Positions 1 through 9,104 of a stretch of DNA of 64,000 bases are shown here, in pieces. The position numbers and the translations under genes were made by a program. The stretch comes from CSP1-4 sp963777975 (GTDB taxonomy: Bacteria; Chloroflexota; Limnocylindria; Limnocylindrales; CSP1-4), in assembly GCA_963777975.1 (NCBI GenBank), contig CAVZSO010000011.1, positions 1 to 64,000 of the forward strand, written 5' to 3'. Within the stretch, counting starts at the first letter, position 1; the number at the start of each line of letters is the position of its first letter. The notes under the pieces were generated by a model. That model did not search any database. It saw nothing but the letters and a program-made list of their open reading frames with translations, and had not been told where the DNA came from.

Positions 1-935
1 AGGATTACTGGGAGTTCCGTGAGCTGATCACGGTCTCGCCGCGTCGTGGCCGCTCCTTCGATGGCTACCTCGAGCTCTTCCACTGGACCGAGCTCATCCA
101 GTCGTCGCCGCTGGCGGTCGAGCGCAGCGTCTACGAGGTCGTCGGCGGTGCCTACCGCAAGAACAACGTGACGACCTGTGAGCTGCGCTTCAACCCCATG
201 AAGCGCAACCGTGGCGGCGAGCAGGACCTCGACCACATCATCAGCGCCGCCATCCGGGGCATGGATCGGGCGATGCTGGAATACCCGGTCACGCCCGGCC
301 TCATCTTCTGCCTCGACCGGGCGTTCCCGTACGCGCTCAACGAGATCATCGTCGAGAAGGCCATCGCCTACCGGGGCCGCGGCGTCGTCGGCATCGACAT
401 CGCCGGCCCGGAGAGCCTGACGTTCCGGGCCAGGGACTACCGACGGCTGTTCGACCGCGCCCGGCGCAAGGGCCTCGGCATCACCGTCCATTCGGGCGAG
501 GCTGGCCCCGTCGAGGAGATCGGCGAGGTCGTCGAGCAGCTCGAGCCGTCGCGCATCGGCCACGGGGTCAAGGCGGCCTACGATCCGCGGACGATGGCCA
601 TGCTCCGCGAGCGAGGCATCGTCCTCGAGGTCTGCCCGACCAGCAACCTGAACACGCGCGTCGTCTCCGGGTGGGACGAGTTCCGCTGGATCTTCGACAC
701 CTTCCGGCGCAACGGCGTTCGATTCACCATCAACACCGACGGCCCGGAGATGCTCAAGACCTACATCCGCGACGAGCTCACGACGCTTGGCCGGCTGGGC
801 ATCCTGAGCCATGAGGAGCAGGCCCAATCGGTCGAGTGGGCGCGCCAGGCGTCGTTCGTGGAGGGGGTCAGCGACATGGCGCCGCCGAAGCGTCGACCGC
901 CCGGCCGCTCACAGCTGGAACGCGAGGAAGCCTAG
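1..935 (+). CDS. Adenosine deaminase family protein, 5' end outside window
   Basis: This is the 3' part of a purine nucleoside deaminase of the metal-dependent hydrolase superfamily; relatives deaminate adenosine to inosine in cytoplasmic purine salvage. The frame is open from base 3 and ends at TAG 933-935, giving about 310 residues. The N-terminal HxH zinc motif lies outside the window. Counting residues from base 3, HSGEAG supplies the zinc His163 and proton-shuttle Glu166, IGHGV supplies His187, and NTDGP supplies the zinc ligand Asp246. Classical adenosine deaminases have a second Asp after that residue, which contacts the purine; here it is Gly, so the substrate could be a modified adenosine or another purine. 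Its stop codon overlaps that of the convergent SufR-like gene in a CCTAGG hexamer. Confidence 0.85.
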   Translation, partial: DYWEFRELITVSPRRGRSFDGYLELFHWTELIQSSPLAVERSVYEVVGGAYRKNNVTTCELRFNPMKRNRGGEQDLDHIISAAIRGMDRAMLEYPVTPGLIFCLDRAFPYALNEIIVEKAIAYRGRGVVGIDIAGPESLTFRARDYRRLFDRARRKGLGITVHSGEAGPVEEIGEVVEQLEPSRIGHGVKAAYDPRTMAMLRERGIVLEVCPTSNLNTRVVSGWDEFRWIFDTFRRNGVRFTINTDGPEMLKTYIRDELTTLGRLGILSHEEQAQSVEWARQASFVEGVSDMAPPKRRPPGRSQLEREEA

Positions 936-1696
936 GCCGATCCGCTGGGGCCGAACGGCTCGATGCGGTAGGTGCACGTCCGATCCCCGCTCGCGATGTG
1001 TGCCTCCCGGACGACATCGGCGCCGAGCACCTCGCGATAGAGCTCGAGCTCGGAGTCGCACGCCTGCTGATGCCGCGTGGCGACCTCATAGATCGCGCAG
1101 TTGGCCTGCCGCATCTGCATGGCCTCCGGTCCAGCCGCATGGCCGTCGGCGAGCGGCGTCCTCTGCCGATCGGTCACCGGCTGGCAGGGCGCCGCCCAGC
1201 CTCCGAGCCGCAGTGGCGACGCAATCGCACAGGTAACCCTGCTCGTCCTGGATGATGGCCAACTCGCGCACGCGCTCCTGAAGGGGCATCCGTCGAGTCG
1301 GCGGTCGGCGAAGCGGCCCCTGATGAGCGCCGCCTGCCGGCGACGACGCTCGGCGAAGACCGCGTCGACGACCGCCTCGTCGCCGACGACCTGGAGTGCA
1401 TCGAGCAGGTCCGTCGCCAGGCTGGCGTAGTTGGAGGGCAGGAGCGTCTGCGCGGCGGCGGTCAGGTCGTACCGGTGCCGTGGTCGCCCGACACCGTGGC
1501 GCTCGACGTCTCGCGCCACCAGCCCGACGGCAGCCAGCATCCGGAGATGCGCCACCGCCGCGCTCCGACTGATGCCCATCGCGGCTGCCAGGGCGTCGGG
1601 CGAGGCAGGTCCGATGCGCCGCAGCGCGATGAGGACGGCCTGCTGCGCGCTGCTCGAGCTCCGGTCGTTGACGGGCGGCAGTGGCTCGGCCGACAT
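932..1696 (-). pseudogene. SufR-like ArsR/DeoR-type transcriptional regulator, reading frame broken
   Basis: The first ~75 residues form a winged helix-turn-helix, with ALAAAMGISRSAAVAHLRML as the recognition region. The C-terminal part carries spaced cysteines (ANCAIYEVA, QQACDSE, DRTCTYRI), as in SufR-type regulators, which bind an iron-sulfur cluster and repress Fe-S assembly genes. The middle segment (EQGYLCD, near 1230-1275) is in another frame than both ends. At least two single-base shifts are therefore needed, near 1285 and between about 1140 and 1220. The start ATG at 1694-1696 is nine bases from a TACGCT box (1706-1711, minus strand), so the transcript may be near-leaderless. No suf genes are in the window. 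Both ends look intact, so sequencing indels are more likely than decay. Confidence 0.7.
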
Positions 1697-1797
1697 GGTC
1701 GGCCGAGCGTAGCACCGGCTCGCGGCCTCCGTCGGTCGTCGGCACACCGGCGTCAGCGTTCCGATCCGTCGCGGCACCGGCGGCCATACTTGGCGTC
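1697..1797. promoter_or_regulatory. Divergent promoter region between SufR-like regulator and polymer locus
   Basis: This stretch separates the minus-strand regulator from the plus-strand glycerophosphotransferase. It holds a minus-strand -10 candidate TACGCT (1706-1711) for the regulator. A plus-strand -10 candidate CATACT (1785-1790) lies seven bases before a GTG at 1798. Control of the polymer locus by the regulator is possible from position alone. Confidence 0.35.
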
Positions 1798-1848
1798 GTG
1801 AAGCGAAACCCGTCTCACCGTCCGGCCGTGGCCTGCCGGACCCGATGA
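1798..1848 (+). CDS. Possible 16-codon leader peptide ahead of the glycerophosphotransferase
   Basis: GTG at 1798 opens a 16-codon frame (VKRNPSHRPAVACRTR) whose TGA (1846-1848) overlaps the ATG of the next gene (1845-1847) as ATGA. The GTG is seven bases after the -10-like CATACT, the spacing seen at leaderless starts elsewhere in this window. It could be a translationally coupling leader. Because this locus is rich in frame breaks, it could instead be the true N-terminus of the downstream protein separated by an indel. No family is recognised. Confidence 0.3.
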   Translation: MKRNPSHRPAVACRTR

Positions 1849-2996
1849 GTCGCCTCGAATACGCGCTGGCAAGCCGCGTGCTGCGCCTCTTCGGATGGTT
1901 CTTCGCCCGCCTGCCGATGGTGCCCCATCGCGTCGTCCTGGCCAGCCCTCGGATCTCGCGTCTGGAGGGCAACCTGGCCTTCATCCATGCCGAGCTGCGA
2001 GCTCGCGACCCCGCGCTGCGACCGGTCGTCCTCCTCGACATGTACGGCTACGGCCTGCGCGCCAAGGCGTCCTATCTGATGCGGACGATCCGGGGCATGT
2101 ACTACCTGCGCACGTCGCCGCTCGTCGTCGTCGACAACGCCTACCTGCCGGTCCATGTCGCCCCGCATGATCGCGCGACGCGGGTCGTCCAGGTCTGGCA
2201 CGCGGTGAGCGCGGTCAAGCGCTTCGGCCTGGACACGATGGAACCGCCTGCCGAACCGGAGCGGACATTCCTGCACCGCTACTACGACGACGTCGTCGTC
2301 TCCGCCGACGGCGTTCGCGCGACCTACGCGGCGGCGCTCCGAACGCCGCTCGATCGGGTCCTGGCGCTGGGGACGCCGCGTACGGACTTCTTCTTCGACC
2401 AGGCGGCGATGGAAGCGGCGCGTCGAGGCCTCCTGACTGCGCATCCGTGCTGGCCGGTCGGCAGGTCGTCCTCCACGCGCCGACGCTGCGCGGTCGAGGC
2501 AGCCAGAAGGCGTCTGCTGCGGCGCTCGACCCCGCTCGCCTTCGCGCGCTGCTGCCGCCCGACCACGCGCTCGTGCTCAAGGTCCATCCGAACGTCGATC
2601 CGGCGTCGGTGCCCACGGAGGGCTACGACGTCGTCCTCGACCCCCGCGACGACATCAACGGGATGCTCGCGCTGACCGACATCCTGATCACGGACTATTC
2701 GTCGGCGATCTTCGAGTTCGCGCTCCTGCGTCGACCGATCGTGCTGCTCACGGGCGACCTGGCCGACTACGCTCGCGATCCGGGCGTCTGTCTCGACTTC
2801 GCGACCGAGATGATCGGCACGCAGGTCGGCGACACCGACGCTGCGGCCGCCGCCATCCTCGAGGCTCGGTTCGACCTATCGGGCTACGACGCGTTCATCG
2901 AGCGCCACCTGGGCGCCTGCGACGGTCGCGCCAGCGCGCGGTTCGTCGACCGTTTCGCGGCCCAGCTCGCGATCCCGGAGGCCACAGCGAACCTGA
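1845..2996 (+). pseudogene. CDP-glycerol glycerophosphotransferase-like enzyme (TagB/TagF family), reading frame broken
   Basis: This resembles teichoic-acid glycerophosphotransferases, which add glycerol-phosphate units from CDP-glycerol at the cytoplasmic membrane face. Frame one (1845 to about 2443) carries VVLASPRISRLEGNLAF, LVVVDNAYLP and VVQVWHAVSAVKRFG, the family's HA motif. The next segment (from about 2444) carries VVLHAPTLRG, ALVLKVHPNVD and DILITDYSSAIFEFAL, the typical substrate-site sequence. A single missing base near 2443 joins them. After RFVDRFAAQL the second frame stays open to 3253, inside the convergent neighbour. The family's usual C-terminus suggests another indel near 2980, giving the stop at 2994-2996. 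A paralogue lies at 3055-4239. Confidence 0.75.
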
Positions 2997-3054
2997 CCAC
3001 CGGCGGTTGGCCCGACGCCGCGGCAGCGCGCGCGACGACCCGGCGGCCCGCCCG

Positions 3055-4239
3055 TCAGACGTCGATCGGCTTGCCGGCCAACGCTGGCCGGACGATGCGA
3101 TCGATGAAGCGTTCCGAGGCATGGCCGTCGGCGACGTCGAACCAGGTCGACGCGAACCGCCGCACGCGTTCGAGGTCGAACGCGCCGCGGCGCAGGTATG
3201 CGACGAGGTCGAGCGTCGTCTCGAAGACCGGCCCCGGCACGCCGGCGCGATAGTCGAAGTAGAAGCCGCGCTCGTCGTCGTAGGTGCTGATGTCTGGCGC
3301 GAAGAAGGCCATCGGCCGGTCGAGGAGGGCGAATTCGAAGATGACGCTGGAGTAGTCGGTCACGAGGACGTCGCTGACGAGCATCAGCTCGTTGATCTCC
3401 GGGATAGTCGGAGACGTCGATGGCGAAATCGGCGAGGCTGGTGTCGACAGCTCATCTGGGCGCGCACGGCCGGATGCAGGCGCAGGAGGAGCACGTGATC
3501 CTCGCGCAGTGAGCGCGCCATGAGCCCCAGGTCGAGGTCTCTGGGGTGGCGAGCCTTGGTCATGCTCTCGCCACGGAAGGTCGGCGCGTAGAGGATCACC
3601 CGGCGGTCGGGCGGGATGGCGTAGCGCTCGCGGATGGCGGCCATGAGCGCCTCCCGGCCCTCGGTCCGGATGAGCACGTCCGTGCGCGGGATGCCGAGCG
3701 TGGTCACGAACCGCTCGGCCGGCTGTCGGAAGGCGTCCATGTACTGGACCACGGCGGCATGCGAGGCGGCGAGGCAGACGGTGTAGTTGGTGTGCAGCTG
3801 GACCAGGTTGGTCATGACCTCGTCGGCGCCGAACGACTTCTCGAGCACGCTGTAGCCGATCTTCTTGATGGCACCGCAGGCGTGCCACGTCTGGACGATG
3901 GTGGTGCCCGGCCGAGGCTGGATGACGTAGATCGGCAGGTAGTGGCTGTCGACCACGAAGAGCCGCGAGGTCGCCAGCAGGTAGGCGGCATGGACGCTTC
4001 GGACGAAGCCCAGGACGCGACCGCCCCAGCCCGGTCGGGCGTCGTGGATGCAGCGTCACGACCGGCACGTCGAGGCCGCGCCGCTCGATCTCCGCCTGGA
4101 TCGCGGCCAGGTTGCCGCGGATGGCATGGATGTGGGCCGTGGCCAGGACGACCCGTCGCCGGATAGGCAAGATGCGGGCGAACGCGAAGACCGCGCGGGT
4201 GATCCAGATCCGAAGCCGAAGGATGTAGTGGCGCCTCAC
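3055..4239 (-). pseudogene. Second CDP-glycerol glycerophosphotransferase-like enzyme, reading frame broken
   Basis: This is a paralogue of the 1845 gene on the opposite strand. The GTG start (4237-4239) lies three bases past the stop of the glycerol-1-phosphate dehydrogenase, so the two share a minus-strand operon. The N-terminus (VVLATAHIHAIRGNLAAI) and C-terminus (DVLVTDYSSVIFEFALL, then RFIDRIVRPAL) are in one frame. The middle (LFVVDSHYLPIYVI, TTIVQTWHACGAIKKIG, VILYAPTFRGESMTKA, HVLLLRLHP) is in another. Two compensating shifts, near 4035 and 3445, restore a full-length family member of about 395 residues. The predicted role is transfer or polymerisation of glycerophosphate onto a surface polymer. 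Donor stereochemistry and acceptor are unknown. Confidence 0.78.
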
Positions 4240-4242
4240 CCC

Positions 4243-5308
4243 TCAGAGCTCGCCGCGCTCGTACGCCCCACGGAGTCGCGCCAGATCGGCCGCGTCGACA
4301 TCGTCGAGGCAGGTCGTCCGACCCGGCCTGGTGGTCGGTCCGATGCGCACGGCGGCCATGAAGTCGTCGACCGTGATGTCCAGGTCGGCGGGCACGACCG
4401 GCAGCCCGACGTGGCGGAAGAAGGTGACCAGGCGGCGCCCATCCTCGCCGCGCAGGACGCTGGCCGCGATGGTGCCCACGGCGACCTGCAGGCCGTGCGG
4501 TCGGGGGTGCTCGAGGAGCTGGTCGAGGGCGTGGCTGATGAGGTGCTCCGACCCCGAGGCCGGCCTCGACGAGCCCGCCATCTCCATGGCGATGCCGCTC
4601 AGGATGAGACCACGGATGAGCTTCTGGCGATAGTCGTCCTGGGCGATGTCGGCGTCGTCCTCGAAGACCGAGAGCGCGGCCGCTTCGGAGGTCAGGCAGG
4701 CGAAGTCGTCGAACTCCTCGGCGCGTCGATCGTGCGCCTGGCGCCAGTCGCGCACGGCCGACAGGTTGGAGATGAGGTCACCGAGACCCGACAGCCACGT
4801 CCTCACGGGCGCCGACTCGACGACCTCCATGTCGACCACGATGGCGATCGGCATCTGGGCGCCCATCGACTGCTGTCGACCCTCGGCGTCGAGGATGATG
4901 GCCACCGGGGAGCAGATGGCGTCGCTCGCCAGCTGTGTGGGCATGGTCACGACCTGCGCCTGCCGCCGCGCGGCGGCCAGCTTGGCCACGTCGACCACGC
5001 GACCGCCCCCGACCGCCAGCACGAAGTCCGGCTGGAAGCGGTCGATCGTCTCGACCACCTGCGCGACCGCTGCCTCGCTGTTGGTCGCGATGAGGCAGGC
5101 CTCGACGGCGTAGCCGGATCCGCGTGCGTGCGCCTCGATGCGGCCGCCATAGCCGGTCGCCGATCGCTCCCCGCTGTGAACGATGAGCAGGCGATGGCCC
5201 GGTTCGACGAGATCCGCCAGCGCGTCGAGGACCGCGTCGCGGGCCGCGCACGACGCGCATCAGGCGCGGGATGCGGACCGAGCGATGCGGCGCGACCGGA
5301 ACGGTCAT
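4243..5308 (-). pseudogene. sn-glycerol-1-phosphate dehydrogenase-like protein (AraM/EgsA family), reading frame broken
   Basis: The family reduces dihydroxyacetone phosphate to sn-glycerol 1-phosphate with NAD(P)H and a bound metal. Seen here are the dinucleotide loop AVGGGRVVDVAKLAA, the metal and substrate region PTQLASDAICSPVAII, and SEHLISHAL followed by PHGLQVAVGT, which carry the expected histidine ligands. The N-terminus (MTVPVAPHRSVRIPRLMRVV) is in a different frame from 'ARDAVLDALADLVEPGHR' onward; one indel near 5245 joins them. The ATG (5306-5308) has a strong AGGAGG five bases upstream. It overlaps the TGA at 5305-5307 that ends one frame of the upstream nucleotidyltransferase. 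Its company with glycerophosphotransferases implies that glycerol-1-phosphate feeds a surface polymer. Confidence 0.78.
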
Positions 5309-6050
5309 GACGCCTCCTGCGGCGTCCAGATCCGCCGTGACCTGGAGCGCCCGCCGGTAGTCGGCGTCGTCGTCGATCTCGGTCCACAGGCGCCGCTGCG
5401 TCCACGAAGGGCGCATCGCCAGGTCGGCGGCCGCCGCGTCCATGGCGTCCTCGTAGTAGAGATCGGTCGATCCGCGCAGCCACCAGCCGCCGGGCCGAGG
5501 CCATCACCGTGGCCGTCCCGGCGGCATCGAAGCGACAGATGCCGATGTACTCGCCGATGGCCTGCGTCGGATCGAGGAGCTTGCTGATCCTGGCCAGGTG
5601 GCCATCGGTCGTCGAGGGTGACCTTCATCTCCTCGTGGCCGAGCGGCTCGTCGCCATCGACGACCAGCCAGTTGCCGCCGTCCAGGTCGGCCACATCGCG
5701 CAGGATGGAGGCGTCGAAGGCGATGTCGCAGTTGAGCAGCGCGAAGCCGCCCTCCACGGCGTCGGCCGCGGCCAGGATGGAGACGATGTTGTTGGCCGTC
5801 GGCGTAGTCCGGATTCCAGCGCTCGACGAGCGTCATGCCGTCCGGTGGCGCCGCAAGGAACGGGCGGATCCGCTCGGCGGCGTGGCCGGTGACGACGATG
5901 ACCTCTCGGAAGCCAGCACCCTTGCAGCGCGGCGATGGCCCGGTCGAGCAGCGTCCGGCCATTGACATCGAGGAGGGCCTTGGGCCCGCCGTTGGTGAGC
6001 GACGCCAGGCGCTTGCCCAGGCCGGCCGCGAGGATGACCGCAGGGACCAA
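5305..6050 (-). pseudogene. Sugar/alcohol-phosphate nucleotidyltransferase (cytidylyltransferase-like), reading frame broken several times
   Basis: The N-terminus AVILAAGLGKRLASLTNGGP with the following PKALL is the NTP-transferase signature, like LicC-type phosphocholine cytidylyltransferases. Reassembling the frames gives REVIVVTGHAAERIRPFL, LLNCDIAFDASILRDVA, KVTLDD, HLARISKLLDPTQAIGEYIG and finally STDLYYEDAMDAAAADLAM with LWTEIDDDAD, a normal family C-terminus. Breaks are needed near 5925, 5795, 5605 and 5490. The first possible start is TTG at 6050. The last segment is in frame with the dehydrogenase start and meets no stop before it, so a fusion cannot be excluded. The inferred role is activation of glycerol phosphate with CTP. 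Substrate identity is not visible. Confidence 0.7.
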
Positions 6051-6342
6051 TGGGCGACTCCGGACTGCTGTGAGCTTTCGGGCTGGGTGGTCGGTGACGC
6101 GTCGGCAGCCGTGCCGAGCGCACCGGACGCTCCGATGACGTTCGGCTCACGCTGGCATGGGCCGGCTCCGAGAGCGCGGCCGAGCTCAGCGGCGACTGGT
6201 CGCCTAGGGTAGCACCGACCCGCTCGAGGGCCGGCCGACGAGAGCTCGCCGAGGCCCGGACGGCCCACGTCGGCGGCGTCCGGACCCATCGGGCGCGCCG
6301 CCGGAGGCCGCTGACTGGCGTTCTGGTAGGCTCCGACCACCC
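6051..6342. promoter_or_regulatory. Divergent intergenic region between polymer operon and acyl-CoA dehydrogenase
   Basis: These 292 bases hold no convincing gene. On the plus strand a TAGGCT box (6327-6332) lies ten bases before the GTG of the acyl-CoA dehydrogenase and is the likely -10. No clear minus-strand promoter for the nucleotidyltransferase was recognised. Confidence 0.4.
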
Positions 6343-7509
6343 GTGGACCTCGACCTCTCCCCCGAGCACCTCCTGCTGCGCCAGACGATCCGTGACTTCG
6401 CGGTCAACGAGGTCGAGCCGGTCGTCGAGGAGCACGAACGGGAACGACGATTCCCGACCGACATCGTGGCCATGCTCGGCCCGATGGGGCTGCTTGGCAT
6501 CCCGTATCCCGAGGACGAGGGCGGCGCCGGCCTCGACACGCTGGCCTACGCCATCGCCGTCGAGGAGCTTTCGCGCGTGTGGGGTTCGCTGGGCATCATC
6601 GTCGCCGCCCACACCAGCCTCGGATGCGGGCCGTTGCACCTGGCCGGCACGCCGGAGCAGAAGGAACGCTGGCTGGTGCCGATGGCCCAGGGCCGGGTGC
6701 TCGGCGCCTATGGCCTGACCGAGCCGGAGGCCGGCTCCGACTCAGGTGGTACGCGGACCACCGCCCGGCACGAGGATGGCCCCGACGGCGGCTCCTGGGT
6801 CATCGATGGCCGGAAGCGCTTCATCACCAACGCCGGCCAGGCGGGCACGTACGTGGTCACGGCGCGAACGGGTAGCCGCGACGACGGCTCGCCGGAGATC
6901 AGCGCCTTCATCGTGCCGGCCGACGCGCCAGGCTTCAGCGTCGGACGGCTCGAGGAGAAGATGGGCCTCCACGCCAGCGCGACCGGCGAGCTGCTCTTCG
7001 AGGGCTGCCGTGTCCCGGCCGCGCAGATGCTCGGCGAGCAGGGCGACGGCTGGAAGACCTTCCTCAAGATCCTCGATGGCGGGCGCATCTCGATCGGTGC
7101 CATGGCCGTCGGTCTGGCCCAGGCCGCGCTCGATGCCTCCGTCGCCTACGCCCGCGAGCGCCAGCAGTTCGGTCGTCCGATCGGCGCCTTCCAGGGCGTC
7201 GCCTTCATGATCGCCGACATGGCGACCGAGATCGATGCCGCGCGTGCCATGGTCTGGCGGGCGGCGTGGCTCAAGGACCAGGGCCGCGACTACGGCCTTG
7301 CTGCGGCGGAGGCCAAGCTGTTCGCCTCCGAGGTCGCCAACCGGGCGACCAACAACGGTATCCAGGTCCACGGCGGCTACGGCTACGTGGAGGAGTACAA
7401 GGTGGAGCGCTTCCTGCGCGACGCGAAGCTGACCGAGATCGGGGAGGGGACGAGCCAGATCCAACGGCTCGTCATCGGCCGCCGGGTGCTCGGCCTCAAG
7501 GTTGTGTGA
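6343..7509 (+). CDS. Acyl-CoA dehydrogenase
   Basis: A 388-residue FAD flavoprotein of the acyl-CoA dehydrogenase family, which introduces the alpha-beta double bond in fatty-acid or branched-chain acyl-CoA breakdown and passes electrons to ETF. Visible are the flavin/substrate signature YGLTEPEAGSDSGG (near residue 125), RKRFITNAG, and the C-terminal GEGTSQIQ with the catalytic-base Glu at position 368, as in short- and branched-chain members. The GTG start follows a TAGGCT -10 box by ten bases, so the leader is minimal. The C-terminal codons and stop are part of a 26-base tandem duplication shared with the next gene's start. Chain-length specificity cannot be read from the sequence. Confidence 0.92.
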   Translation: MDLDLSPEHLLLRQTIRDFAVNEVEPVVEEHERERRFPTDIVAMLGPMGLLGIPYPEDEGGAGLDTLAYAIAVEELSRVWGSLGIIVAAHTSLGCGPLHLAGTPEQKERWLVPMAQGRVLGAYGLTEPEAGSDSGGTRTTARHEDGPDGGSWVIDGRKRFITNAGQAGTYVVTARTGSRDDGSPEISAFIVPADAPGFSVGRLEEKMGLHASATGELLFEGCRVPAAQMLGEQGDGWKTFLKILDGGRISIGAMAVGLAQAALDASVAYARERQQFGRPIGAFQGVAFMIADMATEIDAARAMVWRAAWLKDQGRDYGLAAAEAKLFASEVANRATNNGIQVHGGYGYVEEYKVERFLRDAKLTEIGEGTSQIQRLVIGRRVLGLKVV

Positions 7510-7546
7510 TGGCCCTCGATCTGAAGGTGGTGTGATGTCCCTCGAC
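7495..7546 (+). repeat. 26-bp tandem duplication at the acyl-CoA dehydrogenase / TerB junction
   Basis: Bases 7495-7520 and 7521-7546 match at 22 of 26 positions and are directly adjacent. The duplication copies the C-terminus (LKVV, TGA) of the upstream gene. It creates an eight-codon ORF (MALDLKVV, 7509-7535) linked by TGATG overlaps to both neighbours. Confidence 0.8.
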
Positions 7547-8095
7547 AAGTTCTTCGGCAAAGGTGGCTCGGACAAGGCGCAGGCTCCGGCGGATCCGGAG
7601 ATCGTCGAACGGCCGGCCGCGCCGACCGGTGAGACCGAGACCGTGCGGAAGCTGGTGGCGGAGCTCAACGCGATGCCACAGGATCGCGCCGTCTGGCTGG
7701 CCTCCTTCGCCTACGTGCTGACGCGTGTGGCGGCCGCCGACCTCGACGTCGACCAGCGAGAGACGCTGGAGATGGAGCAGATCGTCCAGCAATGGGGTGG
7801 CCTGACCGAGGCACAGGCGGTCCTTGTCGTGACCATCGCCGAAACACAGTCGAGCCTGGTCGGCGGCACGGACGACTACCTCGTCACGCGGCGCTTCCGA
7901 GACGTCTCCACCTGGGAGGACCGCACCCAGCTGCTGCACTGCCTGTTCGCTGTCGCATCGGCGGGCGGCGACACCATCTCCGCCCAGGAGAGCCACGAGA
8001 TCCGCGAGATCTCGGACGAGCTTGGCTTCACGCTGCCAGAGCTCAACGAGGTCCGTCGCCAGTATTCCGACCGCCTGGCCGCCCTGCAGCGCTGA
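7535..8095 (+). CDS. TerB-like (tellurite-resistance TerB fold) protein
   Basis: A 186-residue soluble protein. After a low-complexity N-terminal 35 residues (LDKFFGKGG, AQAPADPE) comes a helical domain resembling TerB/DjlA N-terminal domains, with acidic stretches DLDVDQRETLEMEQI and GDTISAQESHEIREISDELGF at the places where that fold carries its paired metal-binding acidic residues. The start is ATG 7535, which overlaps the TGA of an eight-codon mini-ORF and has AAGGTGG upstream. The function is not known. TerB-fold proteins are often stress-related or membrane-associated scaffolds, and there is no ter operon here, so a tellurite role should not be assumed. Confidence 0.75.
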   Translation: MSLDKFFGKGGSDKAQAPADPEIVERPAAPTGETETVRKLVAELNAMPQDRAVWLASFAYVLTRVAAADLDVDQRETLEMEQIVQQWGGLTEAQAVLVVTIAETQSSLVGGTDDYLVTRRFRDVSTWEDRTQLLHCLFAVASAGGDTISAQESHEIREISDELGFTLPELNEVRRQYSDRLAALQR

Positions 8096-8135
8096 CCTTC
8101 CGCGAGGCGCGCGCCCGTCGGCTCTCGTTGCCGCC

Positions 8136-9104
8136 TCAGCCTCGCGTCAGGAGCTGGAGCACCTCGCCAGCGAGCGCGATCGACTCGCTCGTGGGCAGCA
8201 TGGTGTTGCCGAAGGTGAAGCCCGTGAAGCCCTCCTCCACATAGCCGCTCAGGATCTCCGCAGCGCGTTGCGGGGTGGATGGGGTCAGCGCTGCGCGTCG
8301 CTCAGGCGCGATCCGTTCGAGCGCGGCCGCTGGCCTCGCGCTCGTTGGCAACCGGCAGGACGGGCGAGCCGATCGTCTTGACGATCGTCGCCGGGTCCCG
8401 TCCGACTGCCTCGCAGTGTTGCTCGAGGACCTCCGTCTTGTGCCGGAGCGACTCGACCGAGCCGGCGAACCAGTGCGTCCAGTCGGCGTGCTCGGCAGCG
8501 ATCCGGAGGGTGCGCCGCTCGCCGGTGCCGCCGACGATGATCGGTGGCCCGCCGTCCTGGATCGGCCGCGGGCGGTTGAGCGCCCGTTCGATCCGATAGT
8601 GCTTGCCGATGAACGTCGGACGCTCCTCCGTGAACATGAGGTGGCAGATCGTCAGCGCCTCGTCCAGGCGGTCCATGCGCTCCTTGATCGGCGGGAAGTC
8701 GAAGCCGTAGCCGACGTGCTCCGTCTCGTTCCAGGCCGCTCCGAGTCCGAGGACGGCGCGCCCGCCGCTGATCACATCGATGGTGGTGATGGTCTTCGCG
8801 AGGAGCGCGGGATTGCGGTACGTGACGCCCGCCACAAGGGCTCCGAGGCGCACCCGGCTCGTCCTCGCAGCAAGCGCTGCGAGCATCGTCGCGGACTCGA
8901 GCATCGGTTCGTCCTCAGGACCGACGCCCGCGATCTGGTAGAAGTGGTCCATCACCGTGACCAGCCCGAACCCGGCGGCCTCGGCCGCTTGGGCGCGCTC
9001 GACCACGTGCTCGAAGAGGTGCTCGGGAGCGACGCCTGGGTAGCTGTAGTTCGGCATGTGGAAGCCGAAGAAGGGCTGCTCGATGGATCGGGTCGCGCCG
9101 GTGC

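Noticed and set aside
1697..2041. N-terminal extension of the SufR-like regulator to 2041
   Set aside because: The extension is in front of the ATG with the TACGCT box and overlaps the divergent transferase. It lacks family sequence.
2997..3253. C-terminal continuation of the first glycerophosphotransferase to 3253
   Set aside because: It overlaps the coding region of the convergent paralogue, has a low-complexity Arg/Ser composition, and the family ends near RFAAQL.
7535..8095. Tellurite resistance operon
   Set aside because: A single TerB-like domain without terC, terD or terZ neighbours does not support it.
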